Positions 61,750 through 64,000 of a stretch of DNA of 64,000 nucleotides are shown here, piece by piece (position 1 is the stretch's first letter; every line of letters starts with the position of its first letter). The stretch covers positions 35,215 through 99,214 of the forward strand of contig JAIQGA010000002.1 of NCBI GenBank assembly GCA_020072925.1, in the 5' to 3' direction. A program made the position numbers and the translations under genes. The DNA is from Terriglobia bacterium. GTDB taxonomy: Bacteria; Acidobacteriota; Terriglobia; UBA7540. The notes under the pieces are model-generated. The model was given only the letters and a program-made list of their open reading frames with translations. It had not been told where the DNA came from and made no database searches.

Positions 61750-63915
61750 ATGAACAGGAACAAACTTTCCCGGCGTACGCTCATGAAACTGGCTGCGGGT
61801 GGCCTCGCAAACTCCGCGTTCGCTTTTCCGGGCGAGGGACTCAATGGCGTCGACCTGCCGGACGATATCCGCGCTACTCCGAATGGTCTCGCTGTGGCCA
61901 ACCTTCGTTGCGAGTACACAGTAAACCCGCTCGGGGTCGATGATACTGCACCGCGACTAAGCTGGGTCGTCCAGACTGAGGCACGTTCCTGGAAGCAAAG
62001 TGCCTACCAGATTCTCGTCGCGTCGAGCACGGATCTCCTCGCCCGCGGCAAAGCCGACCTTTGGGACTCGGGCAAGGTGCAGTCCGACCAGACTGCACAA
62101 GTCCCTTATCGGGGAAGGGTGCTGCGCTCACGGCAACGATACTGGTGGAAGGTACGGGTTTGGGATAGTGCAGACATTGCTTCGGGTTGGAGCCCGATTG
62201 CGCACTGGACGATGGGCCTGCAGAATGAGGCTGAATGGCAGAATAGCGAATGGATTGGCTACGACGACATTCTTGAGGACACGGGCCGCATTTGGTATTG
62301 GTATGAAGACGTCACTAGCGGGCGGCAGCCTTCCTCGAAACTCTTGCCCCTTCCGGCTCCGAAGCCTGCTCCTTTCCTGAGGCGGGAGTTCGTCGTCACC
62401 GGGGCGGTACGCAGCGCATACTTATTCGCGTCCGGACTCGCCTATGCTGAACTGCATTTGAACGGGAAGAAGGTTGGCGGCGAGATCGAACGAGACCCTG
62501 CCTATACTAATTTCAATAGCCGTGTCCTTTACGCTACTTACGACATCGCAGGGCTTGTCGCGCAGGGGAGAAACGCGGTCGGGGCCATTCTGGGAACCGG
62601 CTGGTACGACGTACACGATCTTGCTATCTGGCATTTCCACACGGCCTCCTGGCGAGGGCGACCAAGACTACGGTTGCTGATCGCAATCGAGTATAAAGAT
62701 GGCCGATCACAATTCATCAAAAGTGACGCTTCCTGGAAAGCCGGTACAGGTCCTATTTCTCACGATGGCATCTACACAGGAGAAATCTATGATGCACGCC
62801 AGGAAATGCCGGGTTGGAGTACTCCGGGTTTTGATGATACGGACTGGTCGTCGGCTTTGATAATGCCCCCTCCGTCTGGGAAACTAGTGGCCCGCCGGTG
62901 TCCTCCGATTGCAATTACTGAGACTCTGGCACCCATTTCGATTTCCGAACCTAAGCCCGGAAGATACGTTGTGGACATGGGGCAGAATTTCTCCGGGCAT
63001 ACGCAGTTGCGAGTACGCGCGGCTGCAGGCACGATGATTACCATGCGCTATGGAGAGATTCTGCATAAAGATGGGACGCTGGACACCGCCCCCATCGATA
63101 CTTTCATGGCAAAGACAGATCCTCCCCAGCCCTTTCAGCAGGACACCTATATATGCAAGGGCATTGATGAAGAAGTGTGGGAACAGCGTTTCTCCTACAG
63201 CGGCTTTCAGTATGTGGAAGTGACTGGCTTTCCTGGAAGGCCGACCCTTGAGAACTTTCGCGGTCGCTTTGCTCACACGGCTTTTGAGAACGCAGGTGAA
63301 TTCGCCTGTTCGAATAACGTGATAAACAAGATTCAACAGGCAACCCGATGGGCTTATTTGAGTAACGCGCAGAGCATCCCCACCGATTGTCCGCAACGTG
63401 AAAAGAACGGTTGGACCGGTGATGCTCAACTGGCCTCGGAAATGGGTCTGATGAATTTCAAATCAGCCTCATTCTACTCGAAGTGGCTGGACGACTTGGC
63501 AGACGCCCAGCGCGCGGACGGCGGCCTCCCTGTGATAGTGCCGAGCGGGGGTTGGGGAAATGGCGAGTGGTCGGGGCCCATCACACCGCCTTGGGATGCT
63601 GCATATCCTGTAATTACGTGGAATCTATACCAATATTGCGGTGATACACGCCTCCTTGAGCGCCACTACCCGCGCCTCCGCCGATACGTTGACTTCTTCT
63701 CGCGATACGAAAAAGATGGCGTAACGCCGGGGCTGGGAATTGGAGATTGGCTTCCCTGGAAGACCGACACGCCACTTGACCTCATCTCCACCGCTTACTT
63801 GTATCTGGACGCGAAGATCGTTTCGGACATTGCTCATCTCTTGAGAATCAAAAACGACGAACATGACCTGCCCCCCGAAAACTGGTCCAGTGGGAATGTG
63901 AGTTCTCGGGTATAA
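61750..63915 (+). pseudogene. GH78 alpha-L-rhamnosidase interrupted by an IS3-family element
   Basis: The visible frame encodes 721 residues. Residues 3-25 hold a Tat-type signal (SRRTLMKLAAGGLANSAFAF). The N-terminal fibronectin-like part has CEYTVNPLGVDDTAPRLSWV, then the lectin-like domains (YAELHLNGKKVGG, DPAYTNFNSRVLYATYDI), and the (alpha/alpha)6 catalytic domain begins near residue 520. QSIPTDCPQREKNGWTGDAQ holds the family's catalytic region. GH78 removes terminal alpha-L-rhamnose. The native sequence stops near 63863, where the inverted repeat of an insertion sequence begins; the last 17 or so residues are read from the element. The rest of the catalytic domain, about 200 residues or more, would lie beyond the element outside the window. 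The gene is probably inactive. Confidence 0.85.
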
Positions 63916-64000
63916 AAGCCGAGAGGAGAACTCACGATGAAGAAGAGCCGATTCACGGAGGAACAGATCATTGCGGTTTTGAAGGAGGGCGAGGCAGGGA
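63864..64000 (+). mobile_element. IS3-family insertion sequence, left end
   Basis: The left terminal repeat appears to start at 63864 with TGACCTGCCCCCCGAAAACT, a TG-starting end like those of IS3-family elements, followed about 50 bp later by the first transposase gene. It sits inside the GH78 gene. The right end and target duplication are outside the window, so the exact insertion point is uncertain by a few bases. Confidence 0.75.
63937..64000 (+). CDS. IS3-family transposase OrfA (N-terminus only)
   Basis: The reading frame starts at ATG 63937 after GAGAGGAGAA and encodes MKKSRFTEEQIIAVLKEGEA before the window ends. This is the standard N-terminus of IS3-family OrfA, the helix-turn-helix subunit that binds the element's terminal repeats and is usually joined to OrfB by a -1 frameshift. 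Confidence 0.85.
   Translation, partial: MKKSRFTEEQIIAVLKEGEAG

Noticed and set aside
1..64000. CRISPR array, rRNA genes, riboswitches or prophage structural genes
   Set aside because: No regular short repeats, rRNA-like sequence, recognised aptamer folds or phage morphogenesis genes were seen when reading the window.

Overview
The window reads as a stretch of a high-GC, Gram-negative soil-type chromosome, most likely an acidobacterium (Acidobacteriota). The best pointer is the large TonB-dependent receptor with an N-terminal carboxypeptidase-regulatory-like domain and the plug motif DLPLNGRNFTQLL, a type greatly expanded in that phylum. Many Tat-exported glycosidases and a kumamolisin-type S53 peptidase fit the same picture. 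This assignment is inference; no rRNA or other phylogenetic marker is in view.

Left third (1-19.2 kb): two unrecognised genes on the minus strand, then a plus-strand run of a GMC/cholesterol-oxidase-like flavoprotein, a partner protein of unknown function, a lactone-oxidase-like FAD enzyme and a 1227-residue membrane protein with a receptor-like ectodomain. Facing it on the minus strand are a metallophosphoesterase, a 1135-residue fusion (GMC oxidoreductase + the same partner domain + alpha/beta hydrolase), a peptidoglycan-binding GH19 lysozyme/chitinase-like protein and a purple-acid-phosphatase-like enzyme. The split and fused GMC systems are paralogous.

Middle (19.6-30.8 kb): an S53 peptidase, then the most unusual part of the window, a PatG-related locus. 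A PatG/subtilisin-like protease, a 66-aa Cys-containing small protein and a separate PatG C-terminal-domain protein are followed by four short genes. Their products share an N-terminal (S/T/N)x-PGF-(S/T/A)AE(A/L)SL motif and carry unrelated Cys-rich C-termini. This looks like a ribosomally made peptide (RiPP) system with several precursors and no visible YcaO, lanthionine or radical-SAM enzyme. A LamG-fold protein, a LuxR regulator with a degenerate receiver, a 778-aa twin-repeat protein, a DUF1360 protein and a small MCCGQ-starting protein follow.

Boundary (31.3-31.6 kb): the 3' half of a tRNA-Lys gene, without its 5' half, sits beside a terminator-like hairpin. This is the expected scar of an element integrated into a tRNA, and its orientation puts the element to the right.

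Right half (31.8-64 kb): a sugar-utilisation island. Minus strand: LacI regulator, L-fucose/D-arabinose isomerase, GH172 (DUF2961), FucP-type permease, GH116 and GH32. Plus strand, divergent from LacI: TonB-dependent receptor, TPR protein, GH94-like protein, an unrecognised large exported protein, a second GH172, a second GH116, another unrecognised exported protein and a GH78 rhamnosidase. Nearly all the hydrolases carry Tat-type signals. GH172 and GH116 pairs with FucI and FucP suggest D-arabinan/D-arabinose use; a fucose- or fructan-containing glycan is the main alternative. The GH78 gene is cut off by an IS3-family insertion sequence at the right edge.
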